DNA of 5,108 nucleotides from an uncultured Devosia sp. GTDB taxonomy: Bacteria > Pseudomonadota > Alphaproteobacteria > Rhizobiales > Devosiaceae. The stretch is from positions 1 through 5,108 of the forward strand of contig CAMLKN010000186.1 of the NCBI GenBank assembly GCA_946480655.1. The letters are read 5' to 3'. Position 1 is the first letter of the stretch. Every line of letters begins with the position of its first letter. Shown here in pieces: positions 4,831 through 5,108 of the stretch. A model generated the notes under the pieces. The model was not told the origin of the DNA. It saw only the letters and a list, made by a program, of their open reading frames with translations, and searched no databases. The position numbers and the translations under genes are program-made.

Positions 4831-5108
4831 ATGAAATTCATGCCCAAACTGGTTGGTGCATTGGCAGTCGCGACAGCGCTGACCATGCCCACCTTTGCCC
4901 AGACCACCGTGGTGGCGCCGGGCCAGTCCACCACCGGCACCTATATGGACTACATGAAGACGGTCTATGACCGCGCGACATTTGCCGAACTGCTGCAGGT
5001 GCCGATCGCGACCTTCGACAAGGAGTTCGAGCTGACGCCGATGGCGGCGGAAAGCTGGAGCCAGTCCGAAGACGGCCTCACCTGGACCTTCAAGCTGCGC
5101 GAGGACCT
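4831..5108 (+). CDS. ABC-transporter substrate-binding protein, family 5 (dipeptide/oligopeptide type), N-terminal fragment
   Basis: The first 92 codons are present; the gene runs off the right edge (full-length relatives have roughly 500-550 residues). Residues 1-23 are a Sec-type signal peptide: MKFMPKLVG, a hydrophobic core, then a likely cut after TFA before Gln24. The mature part carries the family-5 hallmark AESWSQSEDGLTWTFKLRE at about 72-90, as in DppA and OppA homologues. It would bind a peptide, opine, amino-acid derivative or similar ligand in the periplasm and deliver it to an ABC importer whose genes should follow. It lies 186 bases after the E1-like gene on the same strand, and a nearly identical short palindromic motif precedes both genes, so joint control is plausible. 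The long leader with three hairpins could add its own regulation. Family assignment is firm; the ligand cannot be told. Confidence 0.9.
   Translation, partial: MKFMPKLVGALAVATALTMPTFAQTTVVAPGQSTTGTYMDYMKTVYDRATFAELLQVPIATFDKEFELTPMAAESWSQSEDGLTWTFKLRED

Noticed and set aside
4641..4970. 109-codon plus-strand frame starting with TTG at the E1-like stop
   Set aside because: It overlaps the well-supported family-5 binding-protein gene in another frame and runs through the stem-loops.

Overview
The window is GC-rich, densely coded and free of mobile elements. It looks like chromosomal or megaplasmid DNA of an alphaproteobacterium, probably in the Hyphomicrobiales (rhizobia, Devosia and relatives). 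This rests on codon choice, on the LacI-type regulator with an AVSRTFT recognition region, and on the arrangement of regulators beside ABC-transporter binding-protein genes. The genus cannot be fixed from the sequence.

Left half, all on the minus strand: an Lrp/AsnC-family regulator (1664-2152), a LacI-family regulator (585-1598), a 438-base non-coding gap, and then the first 48 codons of a Tat-exported ABC-transporter binding protein that runs off the left edge (1-146). The gap holds two look-alike inverted repeats (376-391 and 454-469, shared core TTGCACA...GTGCA) on either side of a -10-like box. These are good candidates for operators through which the LacI-type protein controls the transporter.

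Right half, all on the plus strand: a 796-residue thiamine-diphosphate enzyme of the homodimeric pyruvate dehydrogenase E1 (AceE)/transketolase type (2254-4644). A 186-base gap with a palindromic site and three tandem stem-loops follows, then the first 92 codons of a family-5 (dipeptide/oligopeptide-type) ABC-transporter binding protein that runs off the right edge (4831-5108).

The Lrp-type gene and the E1-like gene are divergent and share a 101-base control region. The motif TGTC(T/A)GACATAT occurs in that region and again before the peptide-type binding protein, so one regulator may control both. The simplest reading is an amino-acid- or peptide-responsive catabolic unit (uptake plus oxidative decarboxylation of a 2-oxo acid) beside a separate LacI-controlled uptake operon. 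The E1-like protein appears to lack the N-terminal segment that AceE uses to bind its E2 partner, and no E2 or E3 gene is visible. Its real reaction is therefore open. I see no phage, CRISPR, toxin-antitoxin, transposon or defence genes. The region looks metabolic rather than a novel system.
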